Assembly: GCA_031292305.1 (NCBI GenBank)
Contig: JARLHJ010000043.1
Span: 1-37,447, forward strand
DNA length: 37,447 bases
Reading direction: 5' to 3'
Origin: Candidatus Babeliales bacterium
GTDB lineage: Bacteria; Babelota; Babeliae; Babelales; JABDEC01
In this document: positions 24,780 to 34,436 of the stretch, one piece after another
Layout of the letters: every line of letters starts with the position of its first letter
How positions within the stretch are numbered: position 1 is the stretch's first letter
Position numbers and translations under genes: made by a program
Notes under the pieces: generated by a model
Told to the model about the DNA's origin: nothing
Seen by the model: only the letters and a program-made list of their open reading frames with translations
Databases searched by the model: none

Positions 24780-25547
24780 ATGAAAAAATTACTAGGAGTT
24801 TATATGGTTTTGGGATTGATGGTTATGCCTATGTTTTCGTCAGAGCCTGCATGTGGCGCATCTAAATCTCTTGTAGCATCTGTAAACACAGCTATCTCTA
24901 AATCAGGATTACTTACTGCAATACAGAATCATATAAATAAAAATAAGTTGGCTTATTGTGTTGCTACAGTTGCAACAGTTGGCGTTGGAGCTTATGGACT
25001 ATATTGCAAATATTATATTGCTCCTGATGAATCTACACTTAAAAACGATGATGAATTTATTTCGCCAGATGGAAAATCTCATGGGTTAAAGATTCCTGAA
25101 CTTAAGCATCTTGCACTTGCAGGTGGGCCTGATCATTGCATAGGCACATCTGGAGGTCAGCCTGAACTAGATGATTTAATTGAATATGATAGTTGGATAG
25201 ATTTAATGCAAGAAGAGCGTTATACAAAAAGAACATTTAAAGAATTAATTCTGCAAGCAGAAACTAATAATAAACCCTATTTGTTAGTTAGGTTAGCTTT
25301 TTTTCATACACCAAGCAGAGCTAAGGTTGGCTATAGATCTAAGAGTTTCACAAAAATACTAGGTGGACACCCTGGGCAAGACATCCCTCAAATTATTTTT
25401 TTGGACGGTGAAGGCTATCAAAATGACGAAAATAGAGATTCTAAAGCAAAGCCGTATGAAGATATTTATATACAAATAACGCACAAGAATGGTAAGTTTC
25501 AGGCGAAAGTTATAAAGAACGCATCTCAGTGCGAATACCAAAAATAA
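24780..25547 (+). CDS. Exported protein, distant relative of the 15562/17237 pair
   Basis: 255 residues with AAAAGG upstream. Signal peptide (MKKLLGVYMVLGLMVMPMFS), then one membrane helix (about 60-78, YCVATVATVGVGAYGLYC). The rest has TFKELILQAETNNKPYLLVRL, which lines up with TFRQLLANASQDNPYTLARV of the 15562 protein, and IYIQITHKNGKFQAKVIKN, in the place of its IEEIHYYEL block. No catalytic motif is recognised (HCIGTSGGQ is notable but unassigned). It is co-transcribed with the protease-like gene upstream, so the two may act together. Function unknown. Confidence 0.7.
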   Translation: MKKLLGVYMVLGLMVMPMFSSEPACGASKSLVASVNTAISKSGLLTAIQNHINKNKLAYCVATVATVGVGAYGLYCKYYIAPDESTLKNDDEFISPDGKSHGLKIPELKHLALAGGPDHCIGTSGGQPELDDLIEYDSWIDLMQEERYTKRTFKELILQAETNNKPYLLVRLAFFHTPSRAKVGYRSKSFTKILGGHPGQDIPQIIFLDGEGYQNDENRDSKAKPYEDIYIQITHKNGKFQAKVIKNASQCEYQK

Positions 25548-25562
25548 ATTAGAAAATAAAAT

Positions 25563-25601
25563 ATAAAGGGTCTTGTGAGAGTTTCTCACAAGACCCTTTA
25601 T
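25563..25601. terminator. Bidirectional terminator hairpin
   Basis: A perfect stem of 16 or more bp (25565-25580 with 25584-25599; AAAGGGTCTTGTGAGA and its complement) with a 3-nt loop lies between the converging 24780 gene and atpC, followed by TTATTATT on the plus strand. Confidence 0.93.
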
Positions 25602-25603
25602 TA

Positions 25604-25843
25604 TTATTCACTCAAAAGCAAAGTAACTGATTCGCGTGTAATATGTGCAACGCCGAATTTAACGTTTATAGTTTCTAACTTACCATTATTTAAGCAATAC
25701 ATAATTTGTGTATTAGGTAATAAAGAAACTATCATAGGTGCGTGTTCTGGTTGTATAATAAAATTGCCGACATCTGTATTTATATCTAGCCACGCAATAC
25801 TAACAGTTTTTTTTTGTGTGGGCATTGCAATATTAAGTTGCAT
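25604..25843 (-). CDS. atpC: ATP synthase epsilon subunit, short form
   Basis: 79 residues. It shows only the beta-sandwich of epsilon: VGNFIIQPEHAPMIVSLLPN, then KLETINVKFGVAHITRESVTLL. The family is usually about 130-140 residues with a two-helix C-terminal domain that can inhibit ATP hydrolysis; that domain is absent here and there is no frameshift to explain it. The start lies one base after the atpD stop. Epsilon links the beta subunit ring to the rotor of F1. Confidence 0.85.
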   Translation of the reverse strand: MQLNIAMPTQKKTVSIAWLDINTDVGNFIIQPEHAPMIVSLLPNTQIMYCLNNGKLETINVKFGVAHITRESVTLLLSE

Positions 25844-25844
25844 G

Positions 25845-27324
<1,480 letters not shown>

Positions 27325-27351
27325 TGAGATTTTAAAAATATATAATGTTTT

Positions 27352-28950
27352 TTACAAAAGTTCTTTAGTTTCTTTGTTTTTCAAAATATAATTTGTTTTT
27401 AAAGCCTCTTGAATAAATGTATTTAAGGAAAGAAATATTTGAGTTTGTTCTTTATTCAAATATACCGGGAATCGTCTATCATTACCAATCACTTCTTTTG
27501 TAATTTTACTGACATGAAATAACCAAAGAATGAGCTTAATTTGCATGAAGTTTAAGCTTTTTAAGATTTCTCTATTAATGTTCGTTATGGCAACATTTTT
27601 ATCAGTTTTAGTAATAATGTACTGTAAGTTTTTAGAGAATTCAATATCGTTACATTCTTGATCGTGATCAATAGTTAAGGTTTTTTTGTTCGTAAGATCT
27701 GTAACTTTGGCGGTACTATCATTAGAGCAAGTTAAAATAAACTTGCTGTCAGAAGTTGCTTTTATTTTATTAATTAACTTATCATGAATTATGCTATCAA
27801 TAATTTCACCAGACTTCAGATTTATAATTCTGGCGATATTTTCATTGCAGCGAACAACTATGTATTTGCTATTTGGACTAATTATTAATGAGTATATTCC
27901 TTCTTCAAGCTGAATGGTTTTGATAGATTTAAAAATTAAATCTATGATATTTAATGTTCCATTAGCGCAAGATGTTATAGCAAACTCACTGTTTGAACTT
28001 ATTGCAATATCAAATATTTCGCCTTCATGTTTTTTTATATCACTAATTATCTCTTTTTTAGTTTTAAGATCTATTATTTTTATTGATCCATCTGTATAAG
28101 CAATCAAAAGAATGTTACTGTCTGGGCTAGTTTTTATTAAACTAGTTTTTTTCGGATGAATTATTTGAGTTTTATCTAAAGTGTTTATATCTGTAATTGT
28201 TGTAACACCATCCAAAGAACTAGTAATAACATATTCGCTATTTTGGGTTATTTCTACATCATGAATGATTGAATTATGTTCAATAGTATCAATAACTTTA
28301 CAATCAAAATTAATTATTTTTGCTATTGGAGCTTGTCCTAGAACAAGAAATTTATTGTTTTTGCTAAATACAGGGTTTGCAAGATAATTATGACTAATAG
28401 ATTTAGATTTATAATTTTCTAAATTAAAGGTGCTTATTTTACCCATATTGTTCATGTAATTAATAACAAGAAATTTATTATCAGGGCTTAATTTAATAGA
28501 GTAAATCCTACCTTCTTTTGTAAAATATTGGCTTGTGCCTTGTTGCAAATTGATAACTCTAATGTAATCTTTTTGGTTTACATAAATAAATTTATTGTTA
28601 CTACTTGTTTCTATCCATGTAGAATCTTTCCTTAAAGGTATAGTATGGGATTTTCCAGTTTCTAAATTAGTAATTAATATAATTCCATTTTTTAAAGAAT
28701 TTATTATTAATTCGTGATTAATATATTTTGGCAATTCTTGGGCGTTAATTTCTGCAAGAATTAATTTTTGAGCTGAAGTAAATTCTTCGTTTATTGTTAA
28801 TTTATTACCAATTAAATAATTATTTAAGAAATATAAAACATCTTCGGGCAAACTATTCATAAATTGATCATCTACTTTTTTTTCCTGAGCAGTTGCATTA
28901 AAAACTATTAAAGTTATTAATAAATTTAACAAAAATTTAGAAAATGCCAT
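27352..28950 (-). CDS. Exported WD40-repeat protein with F-box-like N-terminal segment
   Basis: 532 residues with AGGAAA before the ATG. Signal peptide MAFSKFLLNLLITLIVFNATA. Right after it comes SLPEDVLYFLNNYL, which resembles the start of an F-box (LPxExxxxIxxxL). Residues about 75-440 contain some ten propeller-type repeats: IKLSPDNKFLVI, PVFSKNNKFLVL, VEITQNSEYVITSS, IKTSPDSNILLI, IAISSNSEFAITS, LIISPNSKYIVV, IKATSDSKFILTCS and IEFSKNLQYIIT, with IIDLKTKKEI-type strands between. The C-terminal 90 residues are helical. F-box plus WD40 is a common layout of eukaryotic ubiquitin-ligase adaptors; the F-box call is weak and the propeller call strong. Divergent from 29169. Confidence 0.84.
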   Translation of the reverse strand: MAFSKFLLNLLITLIVFNATAQEKKVDDQFMNSLPEDVLYFLNNYLIGNKLTINEEFTSAQKLILAEINAQELPKYINHELIINSLKNGIILITNLETGKSHTIPLRKDSTWIETSSNNKFIYVNQKDYIRVINLQQGTSQYFTKEGRIYSIKLSPDNKFLVINYMNNMGKISTFNLENYKSKSISHNYLANPVFSKNNKFLVLGQAPIAKIINFDCKVIDTIEHNSIIHDVEITQNSEYVITSSLDGVTTITDINTLDKTQIIHPKKTSLIKTSPDSNILLIAYTDGSIKIIDLKTKKEIISDIKKHEGEIFDIAISSNSEFAITSCANGTLNIIDLIFKSIKTIQLEEGIYSLIISPNSKYIVVRCNENIARIINLKSGEIIDSIIHDKLINKIKATSDSKFILTCSNDSTAKVTDLTNKKTLTIDHDQECNDIEFSKNLQYIITKTDKNVAITNINREILKSLNFMQIKLILWLFHVSKITKEVIGNDRRFPVYLNKEQTQIFLSLNTFIQEALKTNYILKNKETKELL

Positions 28951-28958
28951 TTTTTTCC

Positions 28959-29082
28959 TAAGCTGTCTTTAAAAAAAGTTATTTTCTAACACCTATATTA
29001 TAACTATAATAAATTTTAAAATAATTGCAATAAGCATTTAATATAAGTGTCCAAACCTGGTAAGCCATTATAAGACAGCTTA
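28959..29082. promoter_or_regulatory. 11-bp element present once upstream of each divergent gene
   Basis: AAGACAGCTTA reads in the sense direction of the minus-strand gene at 28969-28959 and of the plus-strand gene at 29072-29082, forming a widely spaced inverted repeat. A shared operator is possible. Confidence 0.35.
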
Positions 29083-29096
29083 ATTGTATAAAACCC

Positions 29097-29126
29097 TTGA
29101 ATATAGAAGTTGTTTTTAATTATAAT
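29097..29126 (+). promoter_or_regulatory. Promoter of the MazF-fold operon
   Basis: TTGAAT (29097-29102), 18-nt spacer and consensus TATAAT (29121-29126), 43 nt before the ATG at 29169. Confidence 0.55.
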
Positions 29127-29168
29127 AGAAATGTAATATAGGCTTCCAGGTAAAAAGGGTAAAAAATC

Positions 29169-29555
29169 ATGAAATTAAAATATATAATAATAGCAATGAC
29201 TTTTATCACCCACTTTGGAATTATGGCTCAGGTAGTTAAGCAAGGTGAAATTAAGCTATTTAATGACAGGCCTTATATGGTTATTTCAGGTAATAATGTA
29301 AATGATATTAGTGATATAATTACTATAATACCCTTAATTCCTAAATCCTTAAAGTTGCCGGATCAATCGCAAGTACAAGATGTTATACTAGTAGATCAGA
29401 ATAAAAACGAGCGCGTTGCATCTGTATATTTAGATAAAATTCTAAGTGAGAACAAATCTAATCTAAAGTATTTAAATCCACGTCAATTTTCAAGTAATGA
29501 GTCGTTAGATGAAACTAAAGAAAGACTTAAACAAATATTAGACCTAGGAAATTAA
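29169..29555 (+). CDS. Exported small MazF/PemK-like fold protein
   Basis: 128 residues with AAAGGG upstream. A signal peptide (MKLKYIIIAMTFITHFGIMA) is followed by a compact domain whose order matches MazF/PemK: VKQGEIKLF, DRPYMVISGNNVND, ITIIPLI, VASVYLDKI and LDETKERLKQIL. The Arg of the RP motif (residue 34) is kept, but the Thr that follows the third strand in active MazF is replaced (IIPLI), so RNase activity is doubtful. No antitoxin gene is adjacent. It is the first gene of a two-gene operon; the second ends with a similar domain. The fold call is from pattern reading and needs a profile search. Confidence 0.55.
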   Translation: MKLKYIIIAMTFITHFGIMAQVVKQGEIKLFNDRPYMVISGNNVNDISDIITIIPLIPKSLKLPDQSQVQDVILVDQNKNERVASVYLDKILSENKSNLKYLNPRQFSSNESLDETKERLKQILDLGN

Positions 29556-29556
29556 C

Positions 29557-31191
29557 ATGAAAAATCAAATATCAACCTTAATGTTTTTATCGGTAAGTTT
29601 GTTATTTTTTTACTCTAATTCCGATAATTCTAAAGAAGTAATAAAGCAGATTTCAGAGATTTCATTAAATTCTATCTTACTCTCAAATTCTTCAGAAAAT
29701 TTAATAATAGTAACAAATGATAATAAGATTAGATTTTTTAGTTTTTCAGGCAATGAATTGGCCCCCAAGTTAGATGTCGCAGAAAATGTAACAGCGATAT
29801 CTTATTCTGAAACCTTTAATAAAACTGCTATTGGAATGGAAAATGGTAATATTTATATAGTCATTGGCAGCAAATTTAACAGATTGCCTGCAGAACCAAT
29901 AAATTTTAAAGTAATAAATGCACCTATAACCTCACTTTATTGGGGGCCAGATGGTAATTCATTAGTTTTTGGTGCAGGAAATAGGATTGGAATTTATAAT
30001 CCTCAGGAAGACGAGGAGTTTCCGGAGTTAGGTTCTCCTATAGCAACACCTAAAAGAAGTGGAGCTTCATCCTTAGGTAGCTCTTCAGGTTGTAGTTGGA
30101 ATTTTAGGCCCGGAAGTGTTTCCCCATCTGATTTATCTAGAGAATTTTCCAAATCGAGCGCTATAGAATTAGGTAGGGTTGCTAGTTCCCCGAGTTCGTT
30201 TAGCTCATCTTCATTTAGCTCATCTTCATATAGTAGCAAACCTCCTTCACCCATAAGAAATACTCCAGTAAAAGGGTTAAAAAAATGTGGTTCTATTTCT
30301 GAAATTAAATACAATGATTTTATAACATTATCAAAACCTATGAATGAAATAAATCAATCAGTTATGTGGGTCGACAATAAGATTATTGCATTTAATAAAA
30401 AAGAATTATTAATGTGGGATAATTATGAAGACATAGACAAAGATCCAAATAGAGAAATTGAATTCCCACAAGCAATTGATATTACTTATTTAAAAAATAA
30501 TAATGAAATAAAATATATTGGTATTTCTAAAAATGGGGATATTCTCTTTTCGGGTGAAGATATAAAAAAATGGGGTAAAATTGGCAATCATAAAAATGTT
30601 ATAAAAATGGCTTTATCTCCAGATGAAAATAATTTAGCGACAGGGTCTGCAGACGGGACAATAAAAGTTTGGAACTTAAAAGATAAAACTGAAACTAATA
30701 TTTTTGATATACGTACATATAATCATCAAAATAAATCATATGCAAGTGTAGGACCTGTTAAAAATTTATTATGGTTAAATGATAATAAGCTAGCATATTC
30801 GTTAAGCAACAAAATAATAATAACAGAATTGAGCATTCCAAAAACAGGTGAAGTATATTGGCTTAGTCCAGATATCTCGGATCCAAAATCTAGACCTGCA
30901 GTAATAATTTCTAGTGAAAAAGTAAATAAAGAAAAGCCATATGTTATTGTAGCTACGGCTACAACAACTGAAGCTAACGGACAAAAGGTGAATTTAAATA
31001 GTAGATTGCAACCGTATGAAATTGGAGTTTTAGAATTAACCCCAAGTATATACAGTAAACTTCAATTAAATCGCATTAAATCAATAAGCAAGTTGCAATT
31101 AAAGCAAAATGTATTAAATATTTCTTTAGATGACAAACAAAAATTAAATACTATTCCACTAGGACTTAAATATGAATTAGATATTAATTAG
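29557..31191 (+). CDS. Exported WD40 propeller fused to a MazF/PemK-like domain
   Basis: 544 residues; AGGAAA inside the end of the previous gene is its ribosome site, with 1 bp between them. Signal peptide 1-21. Propeller blades run from about 35 (ILLSNSSENLIIVTNDNKI, SLYWGPDGNSLVFGA), are split by a Ser-rich insertion (about 155-235, with FSSSS repeated), and continue to about 425 (MALSPDENNLATGS, ADGTIKVWNLKDKT). Residues 431-544 look like MazF/PemK: GEVYWLSPD, SRPAVIISSEKVNKEKPYVI, VATATT, LQLNRIKSI and LDDKQKLNTIPLGL. Arg446 and Thr469/470 sit where the active-site residues of MazF RNases lie. A signal peptide on such a domain is unusual; action on host RNA is inference. Confidence 0.68.
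   Translation: MKNQISTLMFLSVSLLFFYSNSDNSKEVIKQISEISLNSILLSNSSENLIIVTNDNKIRFFSFSGNELAPKLDVAENVTAISYSETFNKTAIGMENGNIYIVIGSKFNRLPAEPINFKVINAPITSLYWGPDGNSLVFGAGNRIGIYNPQEDEEFPELGSPIATPKRSGASSLGSSSGCSWNFRPGSVSPSDLSREFSKSSAIELGRVASSPSSFSSSSFSSSSYSSKPPSPIRNTPVKGLKKCGSISEIKYNDFITLSKPMNEINQSVMWVDNKIIAFNKKELLMWDNYEDIDKDPNREIEFPQAIDITYLKNNNEIKYIGISKNGDILFSGEDIKKWGKIGNHKNVIKMALSPDENNLATGSADGTIKVWNLKDKTETNIFDIRTYNHQNKSYASVGPVKNLLWLNDNKLAYSLSNKIIITELSIPKTGEVYWLSPDISDPKSRPAVIISSEKVNKEKPYVIVATATTTEANGQKVNLNSRLQPYEIGVLELTPSIYSKLQLNRIKSISKLQLKQNVLNISLDDKQKLNTIPLGLKYELDIN
30199..30228 (+). repeat. 15-bp perfect tandem duplication (FSSSS)
   Basis: TTTAGCTCATCTTCA occurs twice back to back (30199-30213, 30214-30228) in the Ser-rich insertion of the propeller fusion. 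Confidence 0.85.
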
Positions 31192-31735
31192 TATTTATAA
31201 AAAAGGTCTTTCTATAATGATTAAGCTCATTAATAGATTCTCGAATATCAGTTAAAGCTCGATGCGACTCTTTTTTGGTAAAATTAATATTTGGGTTATC
31301 AGGATACCAACGTTTTACAATTTCTTTAACAGATGAAACATCAATAATTCTATAATTAAAAAAACTATCTAAAGCTGGCATATATTTTCTTAAAAATATT
31401 CTATCGTTCCAAATTGAATTTCCACATAAAGGGGAAACTCCGACAAAACAAAATTGTTCGAAAAATTCTAGAGCTTTAGTTTGTGCGAATTCGCAAGTTA
31501 TAGAAGATGTTCGAATTAAATCTATTAATCCAGATTTAGAATGGGTGTTTTTTACCCAATCATTCATTGCCGAAAGTTTTTCTTCGCTGGTATTAATTAC
31601 CAAAGAAGGTCCCTCAGCTATAATATTTAGATCTTTATCAGTAACAATACATGCAATTTCGACGATCACATCGTTGTTTGCATCTAAACCAGTCATTTCT
31701 AGGTCTATCCAGGCCAAGTTCGATATTTTTTTCAT
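31184..31735 (-). CDS. orn: Oligoribonuclease (3'-to-5' DEDDh exonuclease)
   Basis: 183 residues, normal length. Orn degrades very short RNAs, chiefly dinucleotides, to mononucleotides and is often essential. Active-site blocks are WIDLEMTGLD (Asp, Glu), NSIWNDRIFLRKYMP (Asp) and SHRALTDIRESI (His, Asp). NDWVKNTHSKSGL and RIIDVSSVKEIVKRWYP are also typical. AGGTGA precedes the ATG. The 3' end overlaps the converging propeller gene by 8 bp, and the gene is divergent from lon. Confidence 0.96.
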   Translation of the reverse strand: MKKISNLAWIDLEMTGLDANNDVIVEIACIVTDKDLNIIAEGPSLVINTSEEKLSAMNDWVKNTHSKSGLIDLIRTSSITCEFAQTKALEFFEQFCFVGVSPLCGNSIWNDRIFLRKYMPALDSFFNYRIIDVSSVKEIVKRWYPDNPNINFTKKESHRALTDIRESINELNHYRKTFFINTN

Positions 31736-31863
31736 AATTCACCTAATATGAAAGTATGCACATTTAAATTATTAAAGTCCAAAAAATTTAAAATTATTGT
31801 TTTTAAAGACCCGCGAATTTAAGCTAAATAAAGAATTGTGTATAAAAAAATAAAGGGGAGTAA

Positions 31864-34206
31864 ATGGAGACGTTTCCAAAAAAGCCTACCAATGCCATTC
31901 CCAAAATAATACCCATTGTTCCAACAATGGATGTTGTTGTATTTCCTCATATGATTGTTCCTTTGTTGGTAATAGACGACAGAATAGTGAAAGGAATTAA
32001 TAGCGCCCTAGAGGGCTCTAAATTAGTTTTTATCCTGTCTTCAAAAAAACAAACAACGAGCACAAATGAAGCAATAGGGACAAAAGATTTATATGATGTT
32101 GGAACTTTGGCATCTATAATGCGCATTGTTAAGATTCCAGATGGGGGAATTAAAATTTTGGTTCAAGGTATGTGCAAAGCCAAAGCTCTAGAAATTCAGA
32201 CAGAAGATGGAATTTTGGTGGCACAAATAGAAAAAATTGAAATGGATAGAGGGGATGAAGAGGAGATAAAAGCTTCGGTAAAAAATATAAAAGACCTTGC
32301 AGAAAAAATGGCTACATCAGGGCAATCATTTAGCCCTGATTTTCATATCATTCTTTCTAAAATGCAAGACCCAGAAAAAATTGCGGATTTTATTATTTCA
32401 CATTTAAATCTTTCTGTAGAACAATCTCAGGATCTTTTAGAAAAACAAACACAATGTGATTTAATAAAAGGCATTTATCACTTTCTTTATAAAGAATTCG
32501 AACTTTCGGAAGTTCAAGAAAGAGTTAGAAACAATGCTCGCGATTCTATGAATAAATCCCAAAAAGAGTTTTATTTGCGCGAACAGCTTAAAGCAATTAA
32601 AAAAGAACTAGGCGAAGATGACGCTGAAGAAATTGATTTAATGCGTGAGAAGTTAGACGCTCTGCCACTCACAGAAGAAGTTTATACAGAAATCATGCGT
32701 CAAGTTAATCGTCTTGAAAAAACTGCACCAGATTCAATGGAAGCAGCAGTTATAAGAAACTATTTAGAGTGGGTATTAAATTTACCTTGGGCAAAAGAAA
32801 CTGTTGATAATCTTGATATTATGCACGCTAAAAAAGTTCTTGATGAAGATCATTATGGATTAAAAGAAATAAAAGATAGAATTCTTGATTTTATTTCTAT
32901 AAAGACATTAAAAACTGATGGCTATTCACCAATTTTATGTTTTGTAGGTCCTCCAGGTACAGGTAAGACTTCTTTAGGTAAATCTATTGCAAAAAGTTTA
33001 GGCCGCGAACATTTTAGAATATCTTTAGGTGGTATTAAAGATGAGGCAGAAATTCGTGGGCATAGAAGAACTTATGTTGGTGCAATGCCAGGTAGATTTA
33101 TTCAGGGAATGAGAAAAGCAGCAACATGTAATCCTGTAATTATTATCGATGAGCTTGATAAAATAGGATCAGACTTTAGAGGAGATCCTTCAGCAGCTAT
33201 GCTAGAAGTTCTTGATCCACAACAAAACAAGACTTTTCATGATAATTATTTAGGTATTCCTTTTGATCTTTCTAAGGTAATGTTTATTGCAACTGCAAAT
33301 AGCATTGATTCAATTTCTGAACCTTTAAGAGATCGTATGGAAATGATACATCTTTCTGGATACACACAAGAAGAAAAGCTAAATATTGCAAAACAACATC
33401 TTGTAAGAAAATCTATTCATGACACAGGTTTATCTGATAAAGGCATTAAGATTGAAGATTATATACTTGAAGACTTAATTCAAAATTATACTCGCGAATC
33501 TGGTGTGCGTGAATTAGATAGATTAATCAAAAAGCTATGTTCTAAAATTGCACGTGGCTTTGTCGAAAATGGCAATGTTCCTAAATTGCATCAAGACAAT
33601 ATGGACAAATTCTTAGGACCTAAGAAATTTGTGAATGATTATGTAAACAAAGCAAATCAAGTTGGAATAAGTAATGGTTTAGGTTGGACCCAATACGGCG
33701 GAGAAATGCTTAAAATAGAAGCAATTTTAATGCCGGGTAAAGGTAGTTTAATTTTAACTGGTCAGCTTGGTGACGTTATGAAAGAATCTGCACAAGCTGC
33801 TATGAGTTACGCTCGTGCTCATGCTGCAGAATTTGCAATCGATCAAAGTCTCTTTACAAGCAATGATATTCATGTGCATTTCCCTGCAGGTGGCATACCA
33901 AAAGATGGTCCTTCTGCTGGTATTACTATGCTTTCAGCAATATTATCAGTATTGACTAAAAGGCCTATAAATTCAGGGTATGCAATGACTGGAGAGCTTA
34001 ATCTTCAAGGTGATGTTATGCCAATCGGTGGCGTTAAAGAAAAAATATTAGCTGCAAAACGCAATGGCATTGGCCATGTTATCTTGCCTAATAAAAACAA
34101 AAACGACTTGATTGGTCTTGAAGACGTTCTTGCTGGTATTGATATTATTTTTGTAGAAAGCGTTAATGAAGTTTTAGGCCATGTATTAATGCCTAAGGTT
34201 TCATAA
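31864..34206 (+). CDS. lon: ATP-dependent protease Lon
   Basis: 780 residues, normal length, with AAGGGGAG before the ATG. Lon is a cytoplasmic hexamer that unfolds and degrades damaged or regulatory proteins. Order of domains: N-terminal substrate domain (about 15-210), coiled region with FYLREQLKAIKKELGEDD, AAA+ module with Walker A GPPGTGKT (362-369) and Walker B PVIIIDELDKIG, and the protease domain with Ser684 in PKDGPSAG and Lys727 in GGVKEKIL, at the 43-residue spacing seen in E. coli Lon (679/722). TATAAA at 31841-31846 may be its -10 box. Nothing is missing. Confidence 0.98.
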   Translation: METFPKKPTNAIPKIIPIVPTMDVVVFPHMIVPLLVIDDRIVKGINSALEGSKLVFILSSKKQTTSTNEAIGTKDLYDVGTLASIMRIVKIPDGGIKILVQGMCKAKALEIQTEDGILVAQIEKIEMDRGDEEEIKASVKNIKDLAEKMATSGQSFSPDFHIILSKMQDPEKIADFIISHLNLSVEQSQDLLEKQTQCDLIKGIYHFLYKEFELSEVQERVRNNARDSMNKSQKEFYLREQLKAIKKELGEDDAEEIDLMREKLDALPLTEEVYTEIMRQVNRLEKTAPDSMEAAVIRNYLEWVLNLPWAKETVDNLDIMHAKKVLDEDHYGLKEIKDRILDFISIKTLKTDGYSPILCFVGPPGTGKTSLGKSIAKSLGREHFRISLGGIKDEAEIRGHRRTYVGAMPGRFIQGMRKAATCNPVIIIDELDKIGSDFRGDPSAAMLEVLDPQQNKTFHDNYLGIPFDLSKVMFIATANSIDSISEPLRDRMEMIHLSGYTQEEKLNIAKQHLVRKSIHDTGLSDKGIKIEDYILEDLIQNYTRESGVRELDRLIKKLCSKIARGFVENGNVPKLHQDNMDKFLGPKKFVNDYVNKANQVGISNGLGWTQYGGEMLKIEAILMPGKGSLILTGQLGDVMKESAQAAMSYARAHAAEFAIDQSLFTSNDIHVHFPAGGIPKDGPSAGITMLSAILSVLTKRPINSGYAMTGELNLQGDVMPIGGVKEKILAAKRNGIGHVILPNKNKNDLIGLEDVLAGIDIIFVESVNEVLGHVLMPKVS

Positions 34207-34219
34207 GCTTCAAAAAAAT

Positions 34220-34248
34220 TAGCAGGGATATTTTTAATATCCCTGCTA
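34220..34248 (+). terminator. Hairpin after lon
   Basis: AGCAGGGATATT (34221-34232) pairs perfectly with AATATCCCTGCT (34236-34247), 3-nt loop. The T-rich side is on the minus strand; on the plus strand the hairpin is followed by TAGCTAAATC, so termination of lon may be inefficient or need other factors. Confidence 0.6.
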
Positions 34249-34294
34249 GCTAAATCACCTTAAAATCATTAGATCGTTTCAAAATTATCCCTAT

Positions 34295-34323
34295 TTGAAT
34301 TTCTATCCCCAATAGCTTATAAT
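34295..34323 (+). promoter_or_regulatory. Promoter of the ankyrin gene
   Basis: TTGAAT (34295-34300), 17-nt spacer, consensus TATAAT (34318-34323). Predicted leader is about 107 nt and lacks a clear Shine-Dalgarno. Confidence 0.58.
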
Positions 34324-34436
34324 CATAAATGTAATATTAAGTAAAAATTAATTTTCAGAATGTTTTCAAAAATCTGAATTTAAATTATCAAAAGTTTAGC
34401 TAATCTCAATTAAACAACCTTGCGCGAGTACTAATT

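Noticed and set aside
34220-34248. Standard T-tract terminator for lon
   Set aside because: The hairpin is perfect but the T tract is on the wrong strand, so it is listed with reduced confidence.
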